58,485 bases of DNA from an uncultured Bacteroidales bacterium (lineage in GTDB: Bacteria; Bacteroidota; Bacteroidia; Bacteroidales; F082), in assembly GCA_947166105.1 (NCBI GenBank), contig CAMVCZ010000019.1:1-58485 (forward strand). Direction: 5' to 3'. A model generated the notes under the pieces. The model was not told where the DNA came from. It ran no database searches and saw nothing but the letters and a program-made list of their open reading frames with translations. A program made the position numbers and the translations under genes. Position 1 is the stretch's first letter. Each line of letters opens with the position of its first letter. Below, piece by piece: positions 1 through 9,149 of this stretch.

Positions 1-60
1 TTACCTCATATCTCCTTCCGTATCGTATCATGTTATTTTTTAATCGTTACTTAATTGCCG

Positions 61-68
61 CAAAGATA
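61..68 (-). promoter_or_regulatory. leftward Bacteroidota -7 box
   Basis: The minus strand reads TATCTTTG, a perfect TAnnTTTG. It points out of the window, so a gene probably begins near or beyond the left edge. A minus-strand ATG at position 31 opens a frame of ten codons to the edge, which is too short to call as a gene. Nothing else is visible in bases 1-105. Confidence 0.5.
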
Positions 69-105
69 GCGATTTTCCCTTTACTTCCAAAGATTTCAGA
101 AAAAC

Positions 106-1731
106 CTACTCGGTTTTCGGTGCGGCAAACAGCAAAAACGCCTCAAAAAACGCGAACAGCGACGCGCCCGCTTGGGTTTCCAAAGTGTCTTCGGGAAACA
201 TTGAGAGGAGCATGATGCAGAGGTAAACCAAATATAAATAGGTGTGGTTTCGTCGCGAGGAAAGCCAAGGAAACAACAAGACGAACAGAAAGAACGCCAA
301 ACCCACCAAGCCAAAAGCGACAGCGATGGCAAGATACTGATTGTGAGCGCGAAAGCGAAATTCCTCCTTCAGCGGCGACTGTATCTCATCATACGCCTGA
401 CTGAACGCCTGCGGCACATCGCCCGTGCCCACCCCAAACCACGGATGCTGCCCGATGATATGAAATGATGCCCGCGTGAACTCAATCCGTTGGGCAAGGG
501 AACCTCCGTTGGGATTGTTGAAACGGCGGTAAAGGTTGTACTCAAACAAAGTCGAGGAAAGGCGGGCTTGGAGGCCAGGATGCTTCCAATTGTTGTAGTT
601 GGCCACACCCTGCTCGATGTTTCGGATGTCCTCGTCGGTCAGAGCCATAACGCCTTGGGCATCTTTGCGCAAGTCCTTGGAAGTGAGGTAACGCGCCAAG
701 GTCGCCTCAAGGTTTTCGCCGTTGGTGGTCGTGCCCTCGAAAGGCAAATTGCTGCGTTCAGACCAAGCCTCTTGCATTTCCTTTTTGCAATAATACAGCC
801 CCACAAATTTTCCGTCCTCCACGGGATTGTAAATTGTGTCGTGCCAATAGTCGTTGCCTTGAGCGGTCTTTTGTTCCAAAGTGCTGAAATCCACCGATTC
901 AACCTTCAGCAAAGGCTTGATTTGGCGTTTCAAAACGACTGATGCAACCAACAAAACCGCCAAAGCGGAAACCCCGACAGCAATGCGCCATCCCCTACCC
1001 TTTTTCCAGCGCAAAAATGCGTAAACGGCTGAAACAACGACAACTGCCGCAAAAATCACATAACCTGACAGCGACTCGAAAATATAGATTTGATAGACGA
1101 ACCAAAGCAACAAAAAGCATTGCAGGAAACGATTTAAGCACTTCAGAACGGGCGTTTCGACAGGCTCAACGACCCTTCGACTCTTGACGAGGTAATAACC
1201 AATGATGGCCATGCAAAAGACGATATTGAGGCAAAAGCGGATATGGCTGATGAAATGCGAAATCTCTCTAACATCCTCATAATCATGCTTCAAGTAGGTT
1301 GAAAAACTAAACAACGTGGCCACAAACACCGACAGCACATAGACAAGCATAACAAAATCGAAACGCTTGCGGTCGAGGGGGGGCATACTTGAAAGGACGA
1401 AAGGCATGACCAAAATCGGCAACTTGACGCGAAGATCCTTCATTGCATACTGGAAATCAGCGGTATAGAGCAAGCCAACGAGGTGCACGAGGAAAAAGGC
1501 AACGAGAAGGACGGCGGCTTTGTTGTTGCAAAAGCGGGAGAACTTGTCTTTGAATCCCCCCTGCCCCCCTTTCAAAGGGGGAAGGGATACGTCCACAAGC
1601 CAAACCAAAACTAACCAAAACTGCGACATGCCCATCAGGAAGGGCGAGAGAGTGAGGCCGACGGCCACCATCAGCAGGCCCAAAAGGTAGGCTTGGCTCA
1701 GATAGGGTCGTATGGAGGCCTGCGAGGTCAT
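106..1731 (-). CDS. O-antigen ligase / Wzy-like polymerase family membrane protein
   Basis: Predicted multi-pass inner-membrane protein of the O-antigen ligase/polymerase (Wzy_C) superfamily, which joins or polymerises undecaprenyl-linked glycans on the periplasmic face. About ten hydrophobic segments are visible. A periplasmic loop of roughly 200 residues follows the central helices, and the late motif HPWFGVGTGDVPQAF then HNQYLAIAVAFG is typical of the family. The ATG at 1731 overlaps the stop of the upstream protease gene (TGATG), which suggests translational coupling; a GTG one codon earlier is also possible. Two repeat-derived peptides sit inside the protein: PPLKGGQGGF near residue 50 and VEPVETP near residue 190. 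Both come from dispersed hairpin repeats, so those loops are probably not conserved. It is the last gene of the leftward operon from 5743. The glycan substrate cannot be told. Confidence 0.75.
   Translation of the reverse strand: MTSQASIRPYLSQAYLLGLLMVAVGLTLSPFLMGMSQFWLVLVWLVDVSLPPLKGGQGGFKDKFSRFCNNKAAVLLVAFFLVHLVGLLYTADFQYAMKDLRVKLPILVMPFVLSSMPPLDRKRFDFVMLVYVLSVFVATLFSFSTYLKHDYEDVREISHFISHIRFCLNIVFCMAIIGYYLVKSRRVVEPVETPVLKCLNRFLQCFLLLWFVYQIYIFESLSGYVIFAAVVVVSAVYAFLRWKKGRGWRIAVGVSALAVLLVASVVLKRQIKPLLKVESVDFSTLEQKTAQGNDYWHDTIYNPVEDGKFVGLYYCKKEMQEAWSERSNLPFEGTTTNGENLEATLARYLTSKDLRKDAQGVMALTDEDIRNIEQGVANYNNWKHPGLQARLSSTLFEYNLYRRFNNPNGGSLAQRIEFTRASFHIIGQHPWFGVGTGDVPQAFSQAYDEIQSPLKEEFRFRAHNQYLAIAVAFGLVGLAFFLFVLLFPWLSSRRNHTYLYLVYLCIMLLSMFPEDTLETQAGASLFAFFEAFLLFAAPKTE
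1151..1181. repeat. REP-like dyad, half copy, copy 1 of 7
   Basis: Contains the TTTCGACAGGCTCAACGACC core followed by CTTCGAC. It lies within the O-antigen ligase-like coding frame and is read as VEPVETP on the minus strand. The same core recurs six more times in this window. Confidence 0.7.
1553..1586. repeat. hairpin repeat encoding PPLKGGQGGF
   Basis: CCCCCTTT-C-AAAGGGGG forms a perfect 8-bp hairpin inside the O-antigen ligase-like gene. The translated peptide PPLKGGQGGF is one I recognise as a recurrent repeat-derived peptide in bacterial proteins; that recognition is recall, not a search. Confidence 0.55.
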
Positions 1732-3377
1732 CACTTGCCGCTCAGGATGGTGTGGTATTCGTCTTTGCCGTTGGTGTTGAGCAGGATTTCAAAGGCGCGT
1801 TTCAGGTCGGGGTCGTCTTTAAGGGAGGCAACGATGCGGCCTTTTTGGAAATAATAACGGCCCACAATCTCAGAGCGCAGCAGTTCCTCAATGTCCTTGC
1901 GGTTGTTCAGCAAGTCGTTCTCCTTTTCGGCGGCGAAGTTCTTTTCCAAGAGGTCAATTTGAGGCTGAATCTTGTCCAAATAGCCTTCCTCCTTGGCCAC
2001 TTTCTTCAGTTTCTCAATGGCCTTCTCGCTCTCGGTGGTATAACTGAACTTCTTGTCTTTCACGAACTTCATGAAGTCCTGATAAGTGGCCTCGTCGATT
2101 TGAAAACGGTCGGCGGAGTCGATGCTTTTGTGTTCGCTGTAGAACTTGTTGGCGTAGTCGAAGATGAAGTTTTTGCCGTAAAGGTAGGCCGTCACCGTGG
2201 CGTATGGGTCGCGCTTCACCTTCACATCGGGCGTGATGCCGTGACCTTCATAAACCGTGCGCCCGCCCATTGTCTTGAACGCCTTGCCGAGTGTGTCGGT
2301 TTTCGTCTGCGTGGTGTCCTTTTTGTGCGAATAGTCGATTTCCTGAATGCAGCGACCACTGGGAATGTAATAATGCGCCACCGTGACTTTCATCTGCGTA
2401 TTGTAACTCAGCGGCAAGATATTCTGTACCAATCCCTTACCGAAAGTCCTTTGCCCGATGATAACTGCGCGGTCGTAATCCTGCAAGGCTCCCGCCACGA
2501 TCTCACTGGCCGAGGCACTGTTACCGTCGACGAGAACGGCCACGGGAATTTCAAGGTCGACAGGCTCGTTGGTAGTCGGATGCAGGCTGTTGGCTGTGGC
2601 CGCCTTGCCACGCATCGAAACGACAGGTTTTCCCTTGGAAACGAACAAGTTAACAATGTCGACCGCCTCGTTCATCAAGCCGCCACCGTTGCCGCGCAGG
2701 TCGAGGATGAAGCCCTTCAACTCATGGTTTTTCCTCATTTCCATGAATTTCTCCTTCACCTCCTTGCCCGCGTCGCGGGTGAAGCCGCTCAGCGAAATGT
2801 AGGCCACGCCATTGTCGAACACCTTATAATAAGGTATGTTGTCGATTTTCACCTTTTCGCGCTTCAAGGTCTTCTCAATGGGTTTCTCCACGCCGTAACG
2901 CTTGATTTTCAGCGTCACTTCAGTACCGGGCTGACCCTTCAGCAAATTGCTGACTTCCTGCGTGTTCTTCTTCTTGCAGTCGACGCCGTTCACCTCAATG
3001 ATGGCATCGCCAGCGATGAGTCCGCTTTTCTGTGCCGGCCATCCTTCGTAAGGGTCGGAAATGCGGGTATATTCGCCGTCATACTGGATGAGTGCGCCAA
3101 TGCCGCCGTATTCGCCCGTGGTCATGAACTTGGCGTTCTCGATGTCGGACTCAGGGATGAAGACCGTGTAAGGGTCGAGGCCACTGAGCATGGCTTTGAT
3201 GGCCGTTTCGTTGAGTTCGCCCGGGTTGATTTCATCGACATAATTCAGGTTCAACTCGCGCAAGAGGCTGTTGTAGATGTCGAGGCTCTTGGCGATTTCG
3301 AAGTTGTTCTGCTTTTCTTGGGCGACCACGCTCACGGAGAGGAGCAAGGTCAGGATTAGGGTGTTGATGTATTTCAT
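1731..3377 (-). CDS. S41 family C-terminal processing peptidase
   Basis: Periplasmic tail-specific protease of the CtpA/Prc family, which cleaves exported substrates near their C terminus. The chosen start (548 aa) gives a signal peptide ending near VVAQ at residue 20. A PDZ domain spans about residues 85-165 (GGIGALIQYDG, GLIAGDAIIEVNG). The peptidase domain follows, with FILDLRGNGGG at 223-233. The serine nucleophile lies in the SASASE stretch (287-292) and the general-base lysine in TFGKG (K314), giving the Ser/Lys dyad. The frame is open upstream of this ATG through the yidD region, but that extension has no signal peptide and overlaps another gene on the same strand. The gene follows yidD and overlaps the O-antigen ligase start by one base. 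Family assignment is firm; substrates are unknown. Confidence 0.93.
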   Translation of the reverse strand: MKYINTLILTLLLSVSVVAQEKQNNFEIAKSLDIYNSLLRELNLNYVDEINPGELNETAIKAMLSGLDPYTVFIPESDIENAKFMTTGEYGGIGALIQYDGEYTRISDPYEGWPAQKSGLIAGDAIIEVNGVDCKKKNTQEVSNLLKGQPGTEVTLKIKRYGVEKPIEKTLKREKVKIDNIPYYKVFDNGVAYISLSGFTRDAGKEVKEKFMEMRKNHELKGFILDLRGNGGGLMNEAVDIVNLFVSKGKPVVSMRGKAATANSLHPTTNEPVDLEIPVAVLVDGNSASASEIVAGALQDYDRAVIIGQRTFGKGLVQNILPLSYNTQMKVTVAHYYIPSGRCIQEIDYSHKKDTTQTKTDTLGKAFKTMGGRTVYEGHGITPDVKVKRDPYATVTAYLYGKNFIFDYANKFYSEHKSIDSADRFQIDEATYQDFMKFVKDKKFSYTTESEKAIEKLKKVAKEEGYLDKIQPQIDLLEKNFAAEKENDLLNNRKDIEELLRSEIVGRYYFQKGRIVASLKDDPDLKRAFEILLNTNGKDEYHTILSGK

Positions 3378-3444
3378 TTTTTTGTTGTTTGTCCGTGTCT
3401 GTCTGTGCAGGGACTCACGTCGCCTGCTTACTGATGTGTCGTCC

Positions 3445-3687
3445 CTACGGGACTGGGTCATAGCCGCTTCCGCCCCACGGGTTGCACGAGAGGATGCGCT
3501 TGAAGGTGAGCCATCCGCCCTTGAAGAAGCCGTATTTTTCGATGGCCTCGATGCCGTAGTTGGAGCAAGTCGGCACATAGCGGCAACTTTTTCCGATCCA
3601 AGGCGAAAGCGTCACCTGATAGAGCCTAATCAAGAGAATCAGGAAGTTAGCGGGAATTTTTGCAATGCGTTTCATGCTTCTTGACAA
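3445..3687 (-). CDS. yidD: membrane protein insertion efficiency factor YidD
   Basis: Small (about 80 aa) inner-membrane-associated protein of the YidD family, which assists YidC-mediated membrane protein insertion. The hallmark sequence is complete: [31 protein letters not shown], then [12 protein letters not shown]. The conserved cysteines of the CRYxPTCS motif are present. It overlaps the end of rnpA by about 40 bases, and rnpA-yidD adjacency is conserved across bacteria. The start could be the ATG of MKRIAK, four codons in, rather than the first ATG; the family aligns equally well to either. Confidence 0.95.
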   Translation of the reverse strand: MSRSMKRIAKIPANFLILLIRLYQVTLSPWIGKSCRYVPTCSNYGIEAIEKYGFFKGGWLTFKRILSCNPWGGSGYDPVP

Positions 3688-4057
3688 TTTCTTGGACGGC
3701 TTTCCGTGTCTTCGCCATCATCTCCTCGTAACTGTGGATGACAGTAGCCGTATACACTAACGCCACATCCACCGAAATATTATCCCTTTGGCAGATTTCG
3801 TAGAGCCGCGCCTTGTTTTTGCGCCAAGCCTCGCGCATCAGGCGTTTCACGCGGTTGCGCTTGAAGGCGTGATGGAAGCGTTTTTTGGACACCGAAACCA
3901 GCACACGCACCGTTACAGGGCGGCTTTCGTCTTTGCGGAACAGGAAGATGACCCGATAAGGATACACCGAAACGCCCGCGCCTTTGTCGAAAAGCGCCTG
4001 AATGTCGTTTTCCTTGCAGATACGCTCGTATTTCGGCAAACCTTCAGGGGCAACCAT
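3647..4057 (-). CDS. rnpA: ribonuclease P protein component
   Basis: Basic protein subunit of RNase P, which with the catalytic RNA removes 5' leaders of pre-tRNAs. The signature [15 protein letters not shown] (RNR motif) is present about residues 66-80, preceded by the central strand [15 protein letters not shown]. Length is 136 aa, normal for Bacteroidota versions. It is followed by an overlapping yidD, the standard arrangement. It lies third in the leftward operon after DUF4271 and the uroporphyrinogen-III synthase gene. The RNA component of RNase P was not found in this window. Confidence 0.95.
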   Translation of the reverse strand: MVAPEGLPKYERICKENDIQALFDKGAGVSVYPYRVIFLFRKDESRPVTVRVLVSVSKKRFHHAFKRNRVKRLMREAWRKNKARLYEICQRDNISVDVALVYTATVIHSYEEMMAKTRKAVQEIVKKHETHCKNSR

Positions 4058-4086
4058 ACCATAAAAAGGATTTGTGTTTCAGCAAC

Positions 4087-4851
4087 TTACTTCTTCTTGC
4101 TCTTCTTGTACTCAGCGGCCAAGAACTCCTCGATGGCCATCGTCATTGAGGGTGCGGTCTGCGTGGGGGCGCGGAAGTTGAGTTCGAAGCCAGCATCGAT
4201 GATAGCCTGACAAGTGGCCTCGCCGAATCCGCCGATAGCGACTTCCTTCTGCTCGAAATCAGGGAAATTGACCTTGAGCGACTGGATACCCATCGGGCTG
4301 AAAAAGACCAACATGTCATAGTTCTCAATTTTCACCACGTCCTTTAGGTCGGCGGGCACGGTGCGGAACATCACGGCCTTGGTGAAGTTGAGTTTGGCGG
4401 CGGTGAGCAGGTCGATGGTCGAGTCGGAACTGATGTCGGAGCAGCAGTAGAGGTATTTCTCGTCCTTGTGCTTCTTCATGATGTCGATGAGGTCGTTGAG
4501 GGTCTGGTTGCCGTAGAAAACCTTGCGCTTGCGGTATTGCACATAGCGTTGCAGGTAGAAGGCCGTCGACTCGTTGATGCAGAAATATTTCAACGTTTCG
4601 GGCACTGTGTAGCGCATTTCCTTGGCGACACGGAAGAAATGGTCGATGGCATTGCGGCTCGTGAGGATGATGCCAGTGTATTCGGGGAGTTTGATGTGTT
4701 CCTGTCGGAGTTCGCTCGCGGTGACATCATCAAGTTTGATGAATTTCTCAAAAGTGAAGTTGACACCATACTTTTTCATCATGTCAGCAAAAGGCGTCTT
4801 CGATATATCTGCAGGCTTGGGCTGCGACACCAGAATTGACTTAATCTTCAT
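4087..4851 (-). CDS. hemD: uroporphyrinogen-III synthase (HemD family)
   Basis: Predicted to cyclise hydroxymethylbilane into uroporphyrinogen III for heme and corrinoid synthesis. The two-lobed HemD fold is suggested by ILTSRNAIDHFF in the first half and MLVFFSPMGIQSLKVNFPDF then GEATCQAIIDAGF in the second. The C-terminal tail is lysine-rich. The protein is 254 aa, normal length. HemD proteins diverge strongly in sequence; the call rests on these motifs and on the neighbourhood DUF4271-hemD-rnpA-yidD, common in Bacteroidales. The gap to rnpA is 29 bases, so it is almost certainly cotranscribed. No other heme genes are in the window, so this lineage may use the protein in a partial pathway. 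Confidence 0.82.
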   Translation of the reverse strand: MKIKSILVSQPKPADISKTPFADMMKKYGVNFTFEKFIKLDDVTASELRQEHIKLPEYTGIILTSRNAIDHFFRVAKEMRYTVPETLKYFCINESTAFYLQRYVQYRKRKVFYGNQTLNDLIDIMKKHKDEKYLYCCSDISSDSTIDLLTAAKLNFTKAVMFRTVPADLKDVVKIENYDMLVFFSPMGIQSLKVNFPDFEQKEVAIGGFGEATCQAIIDAGFELNFRAPTQTAPSMTMAIEEFLAAEYKKSKKK

Positions 4852-4918
4852 CTTTTTTCTCTAAAATTATATCTGTCAAAAAACTACTTTTTTACCCACA
4901 TCCGAAGTGTATAACTCG

Positions 4919-5743
4919 CTAAAAAACAGAACCATGACTAAAGTAGCGCAAGCCTGCGGTCACGAGCGTCGCTATGGGTGCGATTTCGAGGGCGCAAAGA
5001 TACAAAAAAATATAAAACGCGGGAATTTTTGTTGAAACTCTCGTCTCCATCACCCCAAAAACCAGTCGCAAAATGGCCGCCAAACCCAATACTGCAATGC
5101 CAATCCAAATAAAATATTTTGTGGGATTGTAGAGCAACAAAAGCGTCACCGGCACCATCGCGATCAGGGTGAGGATGGACACGGAAAACTGCACGACCAT
5201 CTGTCGGTCGATGGTTTCGTTGGTGTCGAAAAGCCAGTTCACGAAGCGCAAGGTCAAATGGCGGAGCAATATCCAACCCGTCATAGCCGCACAAAGGATG
5301 CCGAACACCTTCAAATTGTTGTAAGTCAACATATCATGCGAAAGCACCACGCAACTTTTCTGCACGAAAAGCGTCATCAAAAGGATGTAGCCCAAGGTGA
5401 ACGACATGCAAATAAAACTGCGCATGGGGTTCCATTCGCGCAGCAGTTGGTTGGTGTGCGCCACGCCGCCCGGAACGGAAAGCACCTGCCGGAACTGCCT
5501 CGGATACAGTTGCTTGTTGACCACGACAAGGAACAGCATCAGCCCCAAGAGCGCCAAATTCCAGCCTTGCAGGATTTCGTAACTCATGCGCGGCAAAGGA
5601 TTGAGCGTGCCGTGGAAGCCCGAAGTGATGAAACTCGGCACCACGCTATCGCAGGCAATTGTGTCAACAACTTGCACTGTATCAGCGGATTGAGTTGCTC
5701 GTTCAAAGGCACTTTTATAGAATATGTCGGGGTACTGCGGCAT
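4919..5743 (-). CDS. DUF4271 family polytopic membrane protein
   Basis: Bacteroidota-specific membrane protein of unknown function, 274 aa. The first 60 residues look soluble or periplasmic (VDTIACDSVVPSFITSGFHGTL). Seven or so hydrophobic segments follow, beginning with LALLGLMLFLVVVNKQLYPRQF and ending with ALEIAPIATLVTAGLRYF. It is first in the operon leading to hemD-rnpA-yidD-ctp and has its own promoter box just upstream, divergent from pta. Known only by domain name; the conserved linkage to yidD/rnpA might hint at envelope biogenesis, but that is inference. Confidence 0.82.
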   Translation of the reverse strand: MPQYPDIFYKSAFERATQSADTVQVVDTIACDSVVPSFITSGFHGTLNPLPRMSYEILQGWNLALLGLMLFLVVVNKQLYPRQFRQVLSVPGGVAHTNQLLREWNPMRSFICMSFTLGYILLMTLFVQKSCVVLSHDMLTYNNLKVFGILCAAMTGWILLRHLTLRFVNWLFDTNETIDRQMVVQFSVSILTLIAMVPVTLLLLYNPTKYFIWIGIAVLGLAAILRLVFGVMETRVSTKIPAFYIFLYLCALEIAPIATLVTAGLRYFSHGSVF

Positions 5744-5765
5744 GGATGGTTTTCATTTGCGGCTG

Positions 5766-5773
5766 CAAAAATA
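5766..5773 (-). promoter_or_regulatory. -7 box of the DUF4271-hemD-rnpA-yidD operon
   Basis: Minus strand TATTTTTG, 23 bases before the start codon. A minus-strand TTTG lies about 22 bases further upstream (5796-5799). The -33 regions of this promoter and of the divergent pta promoter interleave. Confidence 0.65.
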
Positions 5774-5806
5774 AATGATTATTTGCAAACCAAGGCAAAG
5801 TTTTCC

Positions 5807-5814
5807 TAACTTTG
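5807..5814 (+). promoter_or_regulatory. pta promoter (-33 TTTG, -7 TAACTTTG)
   Basis: TTTG at 5782-5785 and TAACTTTG at 5807-5814 are separated by 21 bases, an excellent match to the Bacteroides consensus. Transcription would start near 5821, giving a roughly 50-nt A/C-rich leader with two copies of CAACAATTCAACAA. Confidence 0.8.
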
Positions 5815-5871
5815 CGGTTCTATTTTTTGCAATCAACAATTCAACAATAATCAATCAACAATTCAACAACA

Positions 5872-6885
5872 ATGAACTTAATGCAAGAAATCATTGCCAA
5901 CGCGCAGGCCAACCGCCAGCGCATTGTGCTCCCCGAGGGCGACGAGCCCCGCACCCTGAAAGCCGCCGACCAACTTTTGGCCGACAATGTGGCTGACATC
6001 ATTCTCATCGGTCCCGCCGAGAAAATCAAGGAAATGACCGCCGAGTTTGGTCTGAAAAACATCGGCAAGGCCCGCATCATCGACCCGATGAACAACCCCG
6101 AGCGTCAGAAATACGCCGACCTCCTCTTCGAAATCCGCAAAGCCAAAGGCATGACGCCCGAGCAGGCTTACGACCTCGCTGGCAACTTCATGTATCTTGG
6201 CATCCTGTTAGTGAAGGCTGGTGAGGCCGACGGTCTCGTCAGCGGAGCCCGCAGCACCACCGGCGACATGCTTCGTCCTGCCTTGCAAATCATCAAGACC
6301 GTGCCCGGCGTGAGTTGCGTCAGCGGTGCCTTCACGATGTTCTTGCCCGAAGGTTGTCCTTACGGCACCGATGGCCGCATGGTGTTTGCCGACTGCGCCG
6401 TCACGCCCATGCCGACGGCTGAGCAATTGGCCGAAATCGCCATCTGCACCGCCGACACCGCCAAGGCCATCGCCAAGATCGACCCGATTACGGCTATTTT
6501 GAGCTTCTCCACCAAGGGTAGCGCGAAGCACGAAGTGGTCGACAAGGTCATCGAGGCCACCCGCATCGCCAAGGAGCGTCGTCCTGACCTCGTTTTGGAC
6601 GGCGAACTGCAAGCCGATGCCGCCATTGTGCCTTCGGTGGGTTCGAGCAAGGCTCCGAACAGTCCTGTGGCTGGCAAGGCCAACACGCTTGTGTTCCCCT
6701 GCCTCGAAGTGGGTAACATTGCTTACAAACTCGTACAACGTTTGGCTGGTGCCGAAGCCGTCGGCCCCGTGCTGCAAGGTTTGGCCAAGCCCTGCAACGA
6801 CCTCAGCCGTGGCTGCTCGATTGATGATGTCTACAAATTGGTGGCCATCACCTGCAACCAAGCCATTGCTCAGAAACAGAAATAA
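5872..6885 (+). CDS. pta: phosphate acetyltransferase
   Basis: Cytosolic enzyme converting acetyl-CoA and phosphate to acetyl phosphate, upstream of acetate kinase in acetate-forming ATP synthesis. The 337-aa length matches the short, single-domain Pta. Family motifs include IVLPEGDEPRTLKAA at 18-32, EADGLVSGARSTTGDMLRPALQ around residues 118-139, DCAVTPMPTAEQLAEIA near 178-194 and SSKAPNSPVAGKANTLVFP near 262-280. The start is the first ATG after the promoter and leader, and MNLMQEIIANAQ fits the family N terminus. ackA follows after 169 bases containing a long imperfect hairpin, so coexpression with an attenuated or processed transcript is possible. Codon use is GC-biased at third positions, as expected for a highly expressed gene here. 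Confidence 0.97.
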   Translation: MNLMQEIIANAQANRQRIVLPEGDEPRTLKAADQLLADNVADIILIGPAEKIKEMTAEFGLKNIGKARIIDPMNNPERQKYADLLFEIRKAKGMTPEQAYDLAGNFMYLGILLVKAGEADGLVSGARSTTGDMLRPALQIIKTVPGVSCVSGAFTMFLPEGCPYGTDGRMVFADCAVTPMPTAEQLAEIAICTADTAKAIAKIDPITAILSFSTKGSAKHEVVDKVIEATRIAKERRPDLVLDGELQADAAIVPSVGSSKAPNSPVAGKANTLVFPCLEVGNIAYKLVQRLAGAEAVGPVLQGLAKPCNDLSRGCSIDDVYKLVAITCNQAIAQKQK

Positions 6886-6895
6886 TGATTATGTA

Positions 6896-7015
6896 TTGGG
6901 ATTGCTTCGCAAGAAATCGTTCAAAAATCTCTAATAAAATCTCTCAAAATCAGATTTCTAATTGAAAGATTTTGATTTGATTTTGATAAATTTCTTGGCC
7001 GCAGGCCAATCCCAA
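6896..7015. repeat. long imperfect inverted repeat between pta and ackA
   Basis: TTGGGATTG (6896-6904) pairs perfectly with CAATCCCAA (7007-7015); AAGAAAT (6911-6917) pairs with ATTTCTT (6990-6996). CAAAATCA near 6945 can pair with TGATTTTG near 6979. A short TTGGCC-GCA-GGCCAA hairpin is nested at the 3' side. The interior is A/T-rich and shows no open frame. It could be an RNA processing or attenuation structure, or an eroded repeat. Confidence 0.55.
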
Positions 7016-7054
7016 AAACAACAATTAAACAATTAAACAACCAACAATTCAACA

Positions 7055-8260
<1,206 letters not shown>

Positions 8261-8277
8261 GTTTGTCAGCAACTACT

Positions 8278-8316
8278 GAAAGCGACATCCACGGTTCGGG
8301 TGTCGCTTTTTTTGTT
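8278..8316 (+). terminator. intrinsic terminator of ackA
   Basis: AGCGACATCC and GGGTGTCGCT (one T-G pair) form a 10-bp stem with a 7-base loop and a run of seven Ts. The terminator at 9341 resembles it closely with a compensatory change. Confidence 0.88.
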
Positions 8317-8374
8317 TTTCTCACCAACTTTTCCCCCATTTTTCCCTCTTTTTTTTTGACATTCCATTTTTTTG

Positions 8375-8382
8375 TATATTTG
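8375..8382 (+). promoter_or_regulatory. -7 box of the MNT/HEPN pair
   Basis: TATATTTG, preceded by TTTTTTTTGAC 16 bases upstream, which is shorter than ideal for a -33 element. A nine-codon frame (8394-8423) begins just downstream and ends in the ATGA that starts the antitoxin gene; it may be fortuitous. Confidence 0.55.
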
Positions 8383-8418
8383 TAGCCTCAAAATGATTGA
8401 TGAAGGAACTAAACATCA

Positions 8419-8748
8419 ATGACAACCAAAACACATAAACAGATAATCGATGCGATAACGGACAAAGCAAAGACTGTGGTTCCGCCTCATACCGAAATGA
8501 TCCTCTTCGGGTCGCGCGCCCGTGGCGATGCCCACGAAGGCTCGGATTGGGACATTCTTATCTTGCTTGACAAAGACCGTATCCGACTCGACGACTACGC
8601 TCTATATTCCTATCCATTCCGCGAATTGGGCTGGGATTTAGGGCAATACATCAATGTTGTGCTTTTCACCAAAAAAGGCTGGCAGGAAGACGCAGCAAGT
8701 CCTTTCCATGAAAACGTAAACGAGGAGGGAATAAGGATATGGGCTTGA
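8419..8748 (+). CDS. MNT-type nucleotidyltransferase, antitoxin of an MNT/HEPN pair
   Basis: Minimal nucleotidyltransferase of 109 aa. The catalytic signature GSRARGDAHEGSDWDIL (GSxxxG with SDxD metal ligands) lies at about residues 32-48. In characterised MNT/HEPN systems the nucleotidyltransferase neutralises the partner, in some cases by adding adenylates to a HEPN tyrosine; whether that holds here is inference. The stop overlaps the start of the HEPN gene by 10 bases, so the two are coupled. No other gene shares the transcript apart from the downstream stump. Confidence 0.87.
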   Translation: MTTKTHKQIIDAITDKAKTVVPPHTEMILFGSRARGDAHEGSDWDILILLDKDRIRLDDYALYSYPFRELGWDLGQYINVVLFTKKGWQEDAASPFHENVNEEGIRIWA

Positions 8749-9149
8749 CTGACGAAAATCGTAAAGACATTGTCATCTATCGCAGCGAAAGAGCCTTTGC
8801 AGCTCTCGAGCAAGCCAAAGGCAATCTTCAGATGGGTTATTTGGAGATAACCGCCAACCGCTTGTATTATGCTGCCTATTACGCTGCGTCAGCCTTGCTC
8901 ATCGCCAACGAAATCCGTGTAAAAAGCCACGAAGGTTGCATAGGCCAATTTAACTTGCACTTTGTTAAGACAGGATTGGTGCCCATCGAAATGGGGAAGC
9001 TGTTCAGCATCTTGTTTGACATGCGGCCGACAGGTGACTATAGCGACCGTTTCGACCTCACGGAAGAAGACGTAGTGCCTAACATCCAGCCTACCCAAGA
9101 CTTCATCATCAAGGTTACCAATTTGGCCAAGGAAAAAATAGGCTTGTAG
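8739..9149 (+). CDS. HEPN domain protein, probable toxin of an MNT/HEPN pair
   Basis: Predicted all-alpha HEPN protein, 136 aa, likely an RNase toxin. Motifs are ANRLYYAAYYAASALLIANEI about residues 33-53, followed by RVKSHEGCIGQF. The conserved histidine of the KxHxG motif is present, although the classical Rx4-6H spacing is not exact (R-x3-H). The overlap with the upstream nucleotidyltransferase gene supports a toxin-antitoxin pair. The stop codon overlaps the first in-frame codon of the surface protein stump that follows. Confidence 0.82.
   Translation: MGLTDENRKDIVIYRSERAFAALEQAKGNLQMGYLEITANRLYYAAYYAASALLIANEIRVKSHEGCIGQFNLHFVKTGLVPIEMGKLFSILFDMRPTGDYSDRFDLTEEDVVPNIQPTQDFIIKVTNLAKEKIGL

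Noticed and set aside
1752..3359. 535-codon open frame on the plus strand opposite the S41 peptidase gene
   Set aside because: Antisense shadow of a clear protease gene; composition is the reverse complement of its codon bias and no domain is recognisable.
8394..8423. Nine-codon leader peptide before the MNT gene
   Set aside because: It fits an ATGA overlap, but is too short to separate from chance and has no run of regulatory codons.
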